DNA of 64,000 bases from Ascidiimonas sp046199005 (GTDB taxonomy: Bacteria > Bacteroidota > Bacteroidia > Flavobacteriales > Flavobacteriaceae). The stretch is from the NCBI GenBank assembly GCA_046199005.1, contig CP176050.1, forward strand, positions 1,426,001 to 1,490,000. Reading direction: 5' to 3'. Position numbers and translations under genes: made by a program. The notes beneath the pieces are model-generated. The model searched no databases. It was not told the origin of the DNA and saw nothing but the letters and a program-made list of their open reading frames with translations. Shown here in pieces: positions 1 through 8,722 of the stretch (position 1 is the stretch's first letter; each line of letters starts with the position of its first letter).

Positions 1-1064
1 ATCGTGAGCGTAAATGGCTTATCCAATTCTTGAAGCAACCTAAAATACTCTGAGGTAAAGACTTTATTCGATTTAAGCTGTTCTTTGATATAGCCTCGGT
101 CAGGATAGCTGCCATCTCGCTTACCCACACGAAGTTCTATCCAAAGATGACTTTTGAACACCAGGACCTCCAATCGCATGTGAAATAGTGAGGTCATATT
201 ATCTACATAGGCTTTTTGGTATGCCGCTAACTCTTCTTCTCCACGCCCATAATGTAACCATAGGGCATCCAGCTCCTTTGAAGCACGCTCATTATGTCTG
301 TAAGAGGAAGTGATGTGTTGAGGCATGTGGTGTTCATAAACATCCCAACCCCTTTTTCGAATTTCGGGATACAATTTTTGGTGAAGCTCAAGAAGCTTTT
401 CTTGGACCCTAAATCGTTCCTGCCTTGCCTCTGGAGTATCTAAAATGGGCTTTCGGCCTGCAAAGGCGTTATAATGTTCAAACTGAAAAAACTGATTGGT
501 GAAAACGTAGTCAGACAGCTTTCTTCGTCCTTTGGAAACTCCTGTTTCATTTTTAAAACTAGAGACTTTGGCTCTCAGTTCTTCCTCTAAATCTTTACGA
601 GCACTAAAGAGCACCTCGTAATCATCAATAAACTCCTGGGTTAAATTTGTGCCGTGTTTTTGATAATATAGATTGAACCATTTTACTAAATCGGCGGTAA
701 CATTTTCATCTGCAGTTTTGAGGGTCATCTCCAAATTAGATTCAATTCCGCCCTTAGTGCAGTTGCCCGAACCGACAAATCCTGTCCAGTGTTCGTCATT
801 TCTGAAGAGATAAACTTTAGGGTGAAAAAATTGCCCTTTTATGTTATGTACTTTTGCATGAATACTATCATCAAGCAATTTTTGCAGGGCTTTCGGTTGG
901 GTAGGTAAATCTATACCAACCAAAACATTGAAAATGCAGTCTTTCTTGCGATTATCAAAATACCCCACACCGTCTAAGGTCAACATGGCAGATGCCACGA
1001 GTATCTCGTCTGCTCGATGAACGATTCGTTCAAATTCTGATTTTAATCGTAGTACTTTTTGCAT
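1..1064 (-). CDS. PLD-family (HKD) nuclease-like protein, 3' end beyond window
   Basis: An open frame of 354 codons runs from an ATG at 1064 off the left edge, so the C-terminus is missing. It shows a phospholipase D-like catalytic half: H81-x-K83 followed by the GSGN segment at residues 98-101. This matches the HxK(x)nGSxN pattern of PLD-superfamily nucleases such as NgoFVII-like enzymes. No second HKD is visible, so it may act as a dimer or carry more domains beyond the edge. It lies 14 bases downstream of the Fic gene on the same strand and is evidently the fourth gene of the RM operon. PLD-type proteins occur in several defence systems. The role here is inferred from context; substrate and partner are unknown. 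Confidence 0.75.
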   Translation of the reverse strand, partial: MQKVLRLKSEFERIVHRADEILVASAMLTLDGVGYFDNRKKDCIFNVLVGIDLPTQPKALQKLLDDSIHAKVHNIKGQFFHPKVYLFRNDEHWTGFVGSGNCTKGGIESNLEMTLKTADENVTADLVKWFNLYYQKHGTNLTQEFIDDYEVLFSARKDLEEELRAKVSSFKNETGVSKGRRKLSDYVFTNQFFQFEHYNAFAGRKPILDTPEARQERFRVQEKLLELHQKLYPEIRKRGWDVYEHHMPQHITSSYRHNERASKELDALWLHYGRGEEELAAYQKAYVDNMTSLFHMRLEVLVFKSHLWIELRVGKRDGSYPDRGYIKEQLKSNKVFTSEYFRLLQELDKPFTLT

Positions 1065-1078
1065 TTTGATAGTAGTTC

Positions 1079-2803
1079 CTAGGAGTTTTTTTGAACCCTA
1101 CTTTTAATTTCATGAAGACTTTTATGACCAAAGGCCTCTATGATTTCTTTCTGTTCGGTGCTAGTCAAATTTTGATGATAGGGTTTGACCCATTTCATGT
1201 AATCATCTTTAGAATCAAAACTTGTTGTATAGCTTACTGAATTAAAAGTAATTTCAAATTTCCATCTAATACTAAAGTCATTCACACTGTTCTTTACAAA
1301 ATGCAAAAGGTCAACTTCTAAATTAAATTCATAAGCGCTTATTTTATCCATTTGTTTTATAAACTTATGGAAGGTCGTTTCGGCTTCTTCCAAAGAAGCC
1401 GTTTCCCCACTTGAACCCAATCGCAGCGATACCTGTATTTTCATAAAGAGTTCCTCCAGTTTTTTGGCTTTTTTCAAAACACCTTTAAGAACGGGCAAAA
1501 AGTTTTCGTCAAGAAACTGATGAAGATCTATGTCCTCTAACACCATTTTAATGTCATTTTCATCTGACCCTAATTGATTTTTTAACAGTGCCACTTCCTT
1601 GTCAAAATCATCCTCTTCACTGATGTCTTTTCCGGTAAGGGCATCTAATATTAATTGTTGTGTTTCTTGTAAACATTTTCCCATAAAAGAATAAAAAAGT
1701 TCCTTGTCTGTACCATAGGTTTGCACATCTGAAATCAATCGATAGTAAACTTCTTTATTACTATCGGTAATGATAATGGGAGGGTAGCCACAACTAATCA
1801 GAATCAAATTTGTAAGGAGTCGGGCAGTACGCCCGTTGCCATCGTAAAAGGGATGGATATAGAGATAGTCTAAATGAAAATCGGTAGCAATGTACAAGGG
1901 ATGCCTTGATTTCTTTTTTGGATCAAAATAAGCATCTAATTCTGCATTGGTCTGGTTGAGTAGTTCGTGTATCCTCTCCGGCACCTCTTTATGGTCCAAA
2001 AAGACTTGTTTTTCGTTTTTGTAATTGATAACCTCATTATTCTTTTCCTTCCATTCCCCTATCAAAGCCTCCTTTTGTTCATCATCTTCGCTCATAATAA
2101 GCTTATGCATGGCTTTGATCCTGCTTTCCGAAATACGCAAATTCCCTTTGGCAATATGCAGAATTTGTTGGACCGCCTTATCATGACCGCTCATCTCCTT
2201 AACATCGTTCAGGGGTTTAGAAGCCACACTCACTCCGGCCATAACTTGCTTGGTTTCTGGCCGTGTTAATGTACCCCCTTCCATACGGTTGCTGTAATAG
2301 TTCCAGTCTAACCGAAGCTTGTAATTGATTTTGTTAAGCGTATCCCCATCAATTTTACCATGGCCAATGATGGTTTGATGCAATTTTTCAATACGTTCCA
2401 AATAGGGAGTGAACTTTTTATTGAGCATGGGTACAACCATTTCAAACCCCTTTGTTTTTGATACATCATTAATTGTGCCCTCAACAGCCAGTTCCTCTAT
2501 GGAAAAGAGAAAATGATGTCGGTCATTCTCAGAAAGGTGTGCTGTCATTGTGTGCACTTCATCTGCTTTTTTTAGGGCAAAGAAGTATCTGATATGTTTG
2601 ATGATCCCATATTTGGGATTATCTTTTAAATACTCCTTAATCGTATCATACATTGGTTTAGGCCCCATGGAATAGGACTTGTCGTTACTCTCAATGTAAT
2701 AGCCCAGAAACGATACCTTTATGGAATGTTTCTCAACGAATGTGATGATATTTTTCTTTATTTGTTCATCGTGGTTGATGATCCATTGGTGAAAATTGCT
2801 CAT
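1079..2803 (-). CDS. Fic family protein (predicted AMP-transferase) within RM operon
   Basis: 574 residues. The canonical Fic motif HPFYDGNGRTAR is at 317-328, with the catalytic His and the Arg pocket intact, so the enzyme should transfer AMP from ATP to a protein hydroxyl. An SNRMEG segment at 171-176 fits the (S/T)xxxE(G/N) inhibitory helix found N-terminal to the core in class II Fic proteins, which suggests auto-inhibition. The C-terminal 230 residues (coiled and helical, acidic) match nothing I recognise and may be a sensor or target-binding part. The start codon overlaps the hsdM stop by 4 bases (ATGA), so the two are translationally coupled. Fic genes inside type I RM operons are known, but their targets are generally not. 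Confidence 0.88.
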   Translation of the reverse strand: MSNFHQWIINHDEQIKKNIITFVEKHSIKVSFLGYYIESNDKSYSMGPKPMYDTIKEYLKDNPKYGIIKHIRYFFALKKADEVHTMTAHLSENDRHHFLFSIEELAVEGTINDVSKTKGFEMVVPMLNKKFTPYLERIEKLHQTIIGHGKIDGDTLNKINYKLRLDWNYYSNRMEGGTLTRPETKQVMAGVSVASKPLNDVKEMSGHDKAVQQILHIAKGNLRISESRIKAMHKLIMSEDDEQKEALIGEWKEKNNEVINYKNEKQVFLDHKEVPERIHELLNQTNAELDAYFDPKKKSRHPLYIATDFHLDYLYIHPFYDGNGRTARLLTNLILISCGYPPIIITDSNKEVYYRLISDVQTYGTDKELFYSFMGKCLQETQQLILDALTGKDISEEDDFDKEVALLKNQLGSDENDIKMVLEDIDLHQFLDENFLPVLKGVLKKAKKLEELFMKIQVSLRLGSSGETASLEEAETTFHKFIKQMDKISAYEFNLEVDLLHFVKNSVNDFSIRWKFEITFNSVSYTTSFDSKDDYMKWVKPYHQNLTSTEQKEIIEAFGHKSLHEIKSRVQKNS

Positions 2804-4326
2804 AATGCTAATTTTTTTAGGTAGCCCTTCATTTCTTCTTGAACTTTAGCCAATTCTTTTTCCAACGTATCTATCTCCTGTTGTACCGCAACAATATCAA
2901 TCTCTGCTTCTTCCTCAAACGTGTCTACATATCGGGGAATATTCAGGTTGAACTCATTTTCCTCTAACTCGTTATAAGTAGCCACATAGCTGTATTTTTC
3001 TTCGATAACACCAGGCTTCAACTTATCTGCCTTAAAGTCTTCGTACGTCAATACGATTCGATTGATATGTTCTGGTAAGAGTTCATTTTGATTTTTTCCA
3101 TTGGCAAAATGTGCGCTGGCATCAATAAAGAGGGTTTCTTTTCGCTCCTGTTTCCCTTTATTGAAAATGAGAATGGCTGCAGGTATCCCGGTACCAAAGA
3201 AAAGATTCGCCGGAAGCCCAATCACGGCATCCAATAAATTATCTTCTATCATTTTTTTTCTAATACGCCCTTCCGAACTACCCCGGAATAATACCCCATG
3301 AGGAACTACCACACCTACCTTTCCAGTTCCTTCATAAGCACTTTCAATCATGTGGGAAATAAATGCCCAATCACCTTTACTTTTAGGTGGTAATCCCCTG
3401 GAGAAACGACTAAACTTATCATCTTCTAGTTCCTCTTGTCCCCATTTATCCAACGAGAAAGGAGGATTGGCTACAACTGTATCAAATTTCATTAAGGTAT
3501 CTCCCTCAATATGCTTAGGATTTCTTAAGGTGTCGCCCCAACGAATTGAGGCATTATCAAAGCCATGCAAAAACATATTCATCACTGCCAGTGCCCAGGT
3601 GCTTCCATTGGCTTCCTGGCCGTATAAGGAAAAATTGTTATCCTCAGCTTCTTTAGCTGCTTTAATCAATAGGGAAGCGGAACCGCAAGTAGGGTCATAA
3701 ATACGAGCCCCCGATTTGGATTTGGTCAATTTGGCCAGCAAAGTTGATACCCCTGCAGGCGTATAAAATTCCCCCGCTTTTTTACCGGCATCACTGGCAA
3801 AGTTCGAAATCAAAAATTCATAGGCATCCCCAATAATATCTTTTCCTTCAAGGTGTGATGGGGTTAAGTCTAGCTTCACAAAGTCTTGAAGCAGGTTTTT
3901 AAGACGGGCATTCTTTTCTTTTTTATCACCAAGATTGCTGCTGTTAAAACTAATGTTCCTGAAGATTCCTGCACCATCGGCACTAGTCAGTTTCTCCCTA
4001 TTGGACTCTTCCAAATCTGCCAACCCTATATCAATCAACTCTCCAATATTGTCCTCGTTACGATTGTCGTAAAGAAAATTAAAGTGGCTATTGAAAGGCA
4101 CTACAAAACGTTCCAATTGCATTGCTCTATCAGCACGTTTTGCATCCCCATTATATTTTTCCAAATACTCCTTATGCTTTTCTGAATACACATCGGAGAC
4201 ATACTTGAGGAATAGCATTACTAAAATGTAATCCTTGTATTGGCTTGGGTCGATTACACCTCTAAAGGTGTCACAGGCATTCCAGACTACTGCATTGATA
4301 TCTTTTGTTTTTACTTTATGGCTCAT
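2800..4326 (-). CDS. hsdM: Type I restriction-modification DNA methyltransferase subunit HsdM
   Basis: 508 residues, the usual HsdM length. The N-terminal helical HsdM_N domain (about 8-150) is followed by the N6-adenine methylase domain. Visible motifs are GEFYTP at 185-190, the SAM-binding DPTCGSA at 211-217 and the catalytic NPPF at 287-290. It methylates adenine within the sequence chosen by the S subunit. The last 35 residues are a coiled coil that probably contacts HsdS. It starts 3 bases after the hsdS stop and overlaps the Fic gene by 4 bases. HsdR is not in the window and would have to lie beyond position 1; otherwise this is a methylation-only or atypical system. Confidence 0.95.
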   Translation of the reverse strand: MSHKVKTKDINAVVWNACDTFRGVIDPSQYKDYILVMLFLKYVSDVYSEKHKEYLEKYNGDAKRADRAMQLERFVVPFNSHFNFLYDNRNEDNIGELIDIGLADLEESNREKLTSADGAGIFRNISFNSSNLGDKKEKNARLKNLLQDFVKLDLTPSHLEGKDIIGDAYEFLISNFASDAGKKAGEFYTPAGVSTLLAKLTKSKSGARIYDPTCGSASLLIKAAKEAEDNNFSLYGQEANGSTWALAVMNMFLHGFDNASIRWGDTLRNPKHIEGDTLMKFDTVVANPPFSLDKWGQEELEDDKFSRFSRGLPPKSKGDWAFISHMIESAYEGTGKVGVVVPHGVLFRGSSEGRIRKKMIEDNLLDAVIGLPANLFFGTGIPAAILIFNKGKQERKETLFIDASAHFANGKNQNELLPEHINRIVLTYEDFKADKLKPGVIEEKYSYVATYNELEENEFNLNIPRYVDTFEEEAEIDIVAVQQEIDTLEKELAKVQEEMKGYLKKLAL

Positions 4327-4329
4327 AAT

Positions 4330-4887
4330 TTAGTATTGAATACGTTCTTTTAAATTGATTTCTAAGGCTTTTGATTTAAGGAAGTCCAATTGCTTTACCA
4401 GTTTTGATTCCTCGGCTTTAAGTTTATTTAAGGCGACCACATCTTTTTGAATTTGTAATTCGGGGACAGGAACCTCCAGCTCAGCCAGGATTTTCTTATT
4501 TATTGACGGTAATGCGCTACCTCTACCAGAAGCTATAAGCTGTTGCTGGGTTGACTCTAAGTTGATATACCACATTAGGTATTCCGGCAACACCTTATTA
4601 TCAATTCTTTTTAGTACTAAAAAAATTGAGGATGCTACAGCTGGCGCTTTTTCTTTCTTGTAAACAAATGCATTAAATCCATGATGGCCTTTAGCTAAAA
4701 CAAGAACATCGCCCTTTAATAGATAGTGTGATGCTAGTTTTGGATAAGCAACAATAGAAGGTTTTAAATGCTTGTCGAGCTTATCATTTCCAACAAAATC
4801 TCTCGCTTGCAAATAATAGACGGTTCCCTGAGGATGCCTTTTCTGATTTATACCAGAAGCGATCTGTGACAAGAGAGATAATTTCAT
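4330..4887 (-). CDS. hsdS: Half-size type I restriction specificity subunit HsdS (single TRD)
   Basis: 185 residues, about half a normal HsdS. One target-recognition domain (about 1-145) is followed by one conserved coiled-coil region rich in Lys, Glu and Leu (about 145-185). Normal HsdS has two TRDs. Half-subunits of this kind are known to pair and then read a symmetric bipartite site. The ATG at 4887 sits 23 bases below a consensus -7 element (4910-4917), so the protein is short by design and not a truncated remnant. It is the first gene of the operon, placed before hsdM, the reverse of the common M-S order. Confidence 0.85.
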   Translation of the reverse strand: MKLSLLSQIASGINQKRHPQGTVYYLQARDFVGNDKLDKHLKPSIVAYPKLASHYLLKGDVLVLAKGHHGFNAFVYKKEKAPAVASSIFLVLKRIDNKVLPEYLMWYINLESTQQQLIASGRGSALPSINKKILAELEVPVPELQIQKDVVALNKLKAEESKLVKQLDFLKSKALEINLKERIQY

Positions 4888-4894
4888 TTATTTT

Positions 4895-4966
4895 ATTGTT
4901 ATCAATGTACAAAAGTAAACTAATCTTTTGAGATAACAAATTTATTTCATTGTTATCGATGTACAA
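4895..4966. repeat. Pair of 18-bp direct repeats framing the RM promoter (candidate operators)
   Basis: ATTGTTATCAATGTACAA at 4895-4912 and ATTGTTATCGATGTACAA at 4949-4966 (plus-strand reading) differ at a single base and are 54 bases apart. One overlaps the -7 box and the predicted start point. The other lies just upstream of the -33 box. That arrangement suits a repressor or controller protein, perhaps acting through a loop. No controller gene is recognisable in the visible operon. Confidence 0.65.
4910..4940 (-). promoter_or_regulatory. Consensus Bacteroidota promoter of the RM operon
   Basis: Read on the minus strand: TTTG (4937-4940), a spacer of exactly 19 bases, then TACTTTTG (4910-4917). 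This fits the Bacteroidota primary sigma pattern TTTG-N19-TAnnTTTG. Transcription should start near 4903, giving a leader of about 16 bases to the hsdS ATG. Confidence 0.8.
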
Positions 4967-5409
4967 TTATAATTGATAAATGCCTACCTGCTATCAAAAG
5001 GCCATTTTAGATGAAACTCTGTTTCTTTTCAGAGCGTATTGATAATTTCTTTCTTACATCAGTACGGTCCGACTTTTTTCTTTGGGGTTGGAATTATAAC
5101 TTTTTAATTCATATGGCTTTAAAAAAGGAATAAGAAAAACAAAGAGAGATGTTATTCAGCATACTAAATTGTCTTGGTTCATTTGCGTTATATTGTTTTA
5201 AATCAAATGATTAATAATTTAAAAGTGCAGGCGAATTAGAGGTCCTTTAAGTTCTACGCTAGTGTCTTATCTAGTAAAATACTTTTTACTATCATTCTTT
5301 TTGATGATCCTTTTGATTGCTACTATTTTATAATAAAGTTTCGTGATTTTGATCATTTTTTAAATACATATTGAGGTTTACTTTTAATATGAAAATTTAA
5401 ATACAAAGA
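4967..5409. other. Intergenic region between RM operon and outer-membrane protein gene
   Basis: AT-rich, with no convincing ORF or RNA. The final 40 bases before 5410 hold TACTTTTA, a one-mismatch -7 element that may serve the outer-membrane protein gene. This is the probable border of the accessory RM locus. Confidence 0.4.
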
Positions 5410-6003
5410 GTGATGAAAACACTAAGATTTTTTATGCTTATAGCATTGATGATGACAACATTTGAAAGCGCACTGGGACAAGAAAAATGGTCTGTTGAAA
5501 TTCGTCCTAAACTAGATTTTCCGACAGAGGATTTGGGGGGAATTGACTTAAAAACAGGCTTTGGCTTTGAGTTGGCAGTTAACTATAATTTTATGGAACA
5601 CCTAGGTGCTTATGTGGGCTGGGGGTATAATACTTTTAATGCGGATGATTCATTTTTTGCCGAAGTGGGAGACACAGACTTTGATGAGACGGGTTATACA
5701 TTTGGTCTGCAGTTCATCCATCCCATAGGATCATCTGAAAATTTATCTTATTTGATAAGAGCAGGAGGGATTTACAACCACATAGAGTTCGAAAATGATG
5801 CAGGAGATATTACAGCGGATTCAGATCACGGATTGGGTTGGGAAGTTGGCGCCGGTTTGCAGATAGAATTAGGAAATCACTGGAGTTTACGTCCACAGAT
5901 AAGCTATCGCGCCCTTTCACGGGATCTTGAGATTGGAAGTGAAACTATAGATATTAATCTCAACTATATTTCCTTTGGGGTAGGAATTGTCAAATCATTC
6001 TGA
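5410..6003 (+). CDS. Outer-membrane beta-barrel protein (OmpW/OmpA-barrel-like)
   Basis: 197 residues. A signal peptide of about 23 residues ends near ALGQ. The rest alternates short amphipathic strands and Gly/Asp turns (for example GWGYNTF and LGWEVGAGLQ) and ends in a Phe, typical of small 8-stranded outer-membrane barrels (PF13505-like). It probably sits in the outer membrane as a small porin or structural barrel; no substrate can be read from sequence. The next gene begins 14 bases downstream, so they may be co-transcribed. Confidence 0.75.
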   Translation: MMKTLRFFMLIALMMTTFESALGQEKWSVEIRPKLDFPTEDLGGIDLKTGFGFELAVNYNFMEHLGAYVGWGYNTFNADDSFFAEVGDTDFDETGYTFGLQFIHPIGSSENLSYLIRAGGIYNHIEFENDAGDITADSDHGLGWEVGAGLQIELGNHWSLRPQISYRALSRDLEIGSETIDINLNYISFGVGIVKSF

Positions 6004-6016
6004 TTTAGCGAATGCC

Positions 6017-7099
6017 ATGAGAGCACTACTGATTTTGATCATTTTAATTCACGGTCTAGTCCATTTTATGGGTTTCACTAAGGCATTCCGTTTGGCAGAT
6101 ATTGATCAGTTGACCAAAGAAATCCCCAAGCCCTTGGGGATACTTTGGCTGTTAACGGGACTGCTATTTGTTATTTCCGCAATACTCTACTTTATAAAGA
6201 AAGACTTCTGGTCAACTTTAGCCATTGTCGCCGTGGTATTGTCGCAGCTGCTGATTATAATATTCTGGAAGGATGCCAAGTTAGGGACCATAGCCAATGT
6301 CATGATCCTAATTGCAGGGATACTTGCAGAGGCAAACACCAGTTTTGAAAACAGGTTCCAAAAGGATGTAGCTGTTGCAATGAAAGCGACACGACTATAC
6401 AAAGAGTTGGTCAACGTGGAAGACCTTGCGACTTTGCCATCTCCTGTGCGGAACTATTTGAATTATGTAGGGGTTGTTGGAAAACCAAAAGTATACAACT
6501 TCAAAATCGTTTTCGAGGGTGAAATGCGGGATAAGGAAAAGGATTGGTTCAAATTCACTTCCGAACAGTACAATTTCATTGAAAACCCTTCGCGTTTATT
6601 CTTTATGAATGCCGAGGTTTCAGGTTTGTCCACTAAAGGTTATCATCATTATACTGGAGATAGAGCTAGTATGCTCATAAAGCTTTTGTCGTTATTTCCG
6701 GTAGTGAAAATTGATAGACCAGAAATGATTCCGACCGAAACTGTGACCTTTTTCAATGACCTGTGTCTATTCGCGCCCGCAGCCCTTATTGATAAGCGTA
6801 TACAGTGGGAGGCCATCGATGACCAATCGGCAAAGGCCATCTTTACCAACCATGGAACCACCATTTCGGCTATCTTATATTTTAATGAAAAAGGGCAGCT
6901 GGTCAATTTTGTTTCGGAAGACCGCGTCGCTGTCTCAGAAATGAAGACCTACCCTTTTTCAACACCGATCAGTAATTATCAGCGTATCAATGGATACAAC
7001 CTGCCTACCTATGGCGAAGCCGTTTGGCATTATCAGGATGGGGAGTTCGTATATGGCAGATTTAATCTGAAAACTATTGAATATAATATTGAAAAATAA
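6017..7099 (+). CDS. DUF6544-like protein with N-terminal membrane segments
   Basis: About 360 residues from ATG 6017. An in-frame TTG at 5987 inside the previous gene is a poorer start. The first 110 residues form three to four transmembrane helices. The remainder is a soluble domain with the family's features: a PSPVRNYL segment, an EQYNF segment, LLSLFPVV, and a conserved FFNDLCLFAPAALID stretch. This matches the uncharacterised DUF6544 family as I know it. The soluble part resembles a lipid-handling or lipoprotein-like fold, but no reaction is established. It follows the barrel protein closely and may share its transcript. Confidence 0.7.
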   Translation: MRALLILIILIHGLVHFMGFTKAFRLADIDQLTKEIPKPLGILWLLTGLLFVISAILYFIKKDFWSTLAIVAVVLSQLLIIIFWKDAKLGTIANVMILIAGILAEANTSFENRFQKDVAVAMKATRLYKELVNVEDLATLPSPVRNYLNYVGVVGKPKVYNFKIVFEGEMRDKEKDWFKFTSEQYNFIENPSRLFFMNAEVSGLSTKGYHHYTGDRASMLIKLLSLFPVVKIDRPEMIPTETVTFFNDLCLFAPAALIDKRIQWEAIDDQSAKAIFTNHGTTISAILYFNEKGQLVNFVSEDRVAVSEMKTYPFSTPISNYQRINGYNLPTYGEAVWHYQDGEFVYGRFNLKTIEYNIEK

Positions 7100-7183
7100 T
7101 GATAAAATCTTGAAAGTTAGCTTAGCGAACATCGTGAGCATTCGGACATATTGAAATATATCTAATCTGATTTTAAAATAAAG

Positions 7184-7903
7184 ATGAAGAATCAGACTCA
7201 AATATCATTTTCTACAGCAGCCATCATTGCTGGTATTTCTATTGTAGTGATGACAATTTCTGCAGTAGTCTCTACCGATCTCACTATCGGAAGATTGGTG
7301 GTAGACGATAACCCTCCTGCAACATATTATGCGATTAAAGAGAATCTGATGCTTTTTAGAACAGGTGTTTTTAGTTGGATTATGGTATTGATCTGCGATT
7401 TAATTATCGCCTGGAGTATGTATATCTATCTAAAACCCATAAACAAGGATGTATCTTTGATCACAGCCTGGACCAGGGTACTTTATACATCCATTTTGGG
7501 TACCGCCATTGCCAGTCTCATTCAGCTTAATTTACTACAGCAACAGTTTATTAATGGCAGTGATTTTTCTTTGGAATATTTCATTTCTGAAACATGGTTC
7601 TATTATAATTCATTCCATGTTATCTGGTCTATGGGACTATTGATCTTCGGATTACACATTTTACTGTTAGGCTATTTATCTTTAAAGAGTTGGTATCTTC
7701 CGAAGTGGATGGCAATTTTTCTGATACTAGGTGGTATTGGCTATCTGTGCATACATATATTAAAACTTCTTGCACCAAGCAATAAAGAAATTATCCAGAT
7801 GCTTGAATGGATTTTTATTCTTCCGATGCTGACAGAAGTAGTATTAGGGTTTTGGCTATTGTGGAGAGGTAAAAGTATTACGCTCACAGATAGGCTACAG
7901 TAA
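7184..7903 (+). CDS. DUF4386 family membrane protein
   Basis: 239 residues with about six hydrophobic helices (near 12-30, 58-82, 96-118, 140-165, 170-192 and 205-228). The SLITAWTRVLY motif and the general pattern fit DUF4386, an uncharacterised integral membrane family common in Bacteroidota. It is the third gene on the plus strand after the barrel and DUF6544 genes. Function unknown. Confidence 0.72.
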   Translation: MKNQTQISFSTAAIIAGISIVVMTISAVVSTDLTIGRLVVDDNPPATYYAIKENLMLFRTGVFSWIMVLICDLIIAWSMYIYLKPINKDVSLITAWTRVLYTSILGTAIASLIQLNLLQQQFINGSDFSLEYFISETWFYYNSFHVIWSMGLLIFGLHILLLGYLSLKSWYLPKWMAIFLILGGIGYLCIHILKLLAPSNKEIIQMLEWIFILPMLTEVVLGFWLLWRGKSITLTDRLQ

Positions 7904-8104
7904 TTTTACACCTGTTTTATACGAGACAAACAACAAAGCTGATGAGCAAGTTCACTTGTAGGTATTGTAAATTTTACAGATTACTTTTGGTGTTTCATTG
8001 AATTCCTCCTGAAAATAAAACCTTATATCGTCATCACTCACTGGTTTTGCAATTTCTTTCCGTATACAAAAGTCTTTTGCTTTCGAAGCTCCAAGAAGTA
8101 GTAA

Positions 8105-8160
8105 AACCCTGCATTTCAAAAGGGTTACACTTTATGAGATCTTGACAAGAACCTAAAGAT
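8105..8160. repeat. Degenerate copy of the tRNA-linked repeat boundary
   Basis: This segment aligns with the junction that precedes each 256-bp unit downstream (the ACCCTGCATTT...AGGGT hairpin, then a decayed tRNA 3' end, then TATCAAAGG). It carries many substitutions and looks like the oldest of three copies. Confidence 0.5.
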
Positions 8161-8416
8161 TATCAAAGGTCTGGTAGACCTTTGATAGAGAGGGGCCAGG
8201 AGGTGCGTTGGCATTCTGCCGAGAAGGATTATTCGCTTCGCTTATGATCCTTCGAACTCCCTCCTGAAAATGCAAACTTGCATCACTACCGTGCTGCGGT
8301 TTTCTATTTCATACTCGCTTATGAAAACAATGTTTTCAACACTCGTAGAAAACACAAAACCCTGCATTTTCATACAGGGTTTGCATTTTAAGTGACCTCG
8401 GCAAGGACCGAACGGC
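8161..8416. repeat. 256-bp tandem repeat, copy A, ending in a tRNA-Arg 3' remnant
   Basis: Nearly identical to the unit starting at 8417 (offset exactly 256). The unit opens with an inverted repeat (TATCAAAGGTC...GACCTTTGATA). It then contains a hairpin around AAGGATTATTCGC/GCTTATGATCCTT and the terminator hairpin AAACCCTG...CAGGGTTT at 8357-8382. It closes with GTGACCTCGGCA at 8392-8403, the same bases as the 3' end of the functional tRNA-Arg. Confidence 0.8.
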
Positions 8417-8660
8417 TATCAAAGGTCTGGTAGGCCTTTGATAGAGAGGGGCCAGGAGGTGCGTTGGCATTCTGCCGAGAAGGATTATTCGCTTCGCTTA
8501 TGATCCTTCGAACTCCCTCCTGAAAATGCAAACTTGCATCACTACCGTGCTGCGGTTTTCTATTTCATACTCGCTTATGAAAACAATGTTTTCAACACTC
8601 GTAGAAAACACAAAACCCTGCATTTTCATACAGGGTTTGCGCTTTAAGTGACCTCGGCAG
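8417..8660. repeat. 256-bp tandem repeat, copy B, running into tRNA-Arg
   Basis: Second copy of the unit, matching copy A almost base for base until it enters the tRNA gene, where the true tRNA sequence continues. The two copies differ at scattered positions (for example GTAGACC/GTAGGCC and GCATTTTAAG/GCGCTTTAAG). Confidence 0.8.
8603..8638 (-). terminator. Intrinsic terminator of tRNA-Arg
   Basis: On the minus strand, AAACCCTG, a 10-base loop and CAGGGTTT (arms 8631-8638 and 8613-8620) are followed by TTGTGTTTTC. It begins 11 bases past the tRNA 3' end. Confidence 0.75.
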
Positions 8661-8722
8661 GATTCAAACCTGCAACCTTCTGAGCCGTAATCAGATGCGC
8701 TATTCAGTTGCGCCACGAGGCC
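8649..8722 (-). tRNA. tRNA-Arg (anticodon ACG)
   Basis: Cloverleaf read on the minus strand. The acceptor GGCCTCG (8716-8722) pairs with CGAGGTC including one G-U pair. The anticodon stem TCTGA/TCAGA encloses the loop TTACGGC with anticodon ACG at 8686-8688. The T-arm carries the usual GGTT(T/C)GAATCC-type sequence. The discriminator is A at 8649 and CCA is not encoded. The anticodon A34 is normally deaminated to inosine. Confidence 0.95.

Noticed and set aside
4784..4966. A 60-codon ORF overlapping the hsdS start and its promoter
   Set aside because: It is created by translating the operator repeats and the promoter; hsdS in another frame explains the region.
8105..8660. Repeats considered as a CRISPR array
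   Set aside because: Units are 256 bp with no short spacers between constant repeats, and no cas genes are present.
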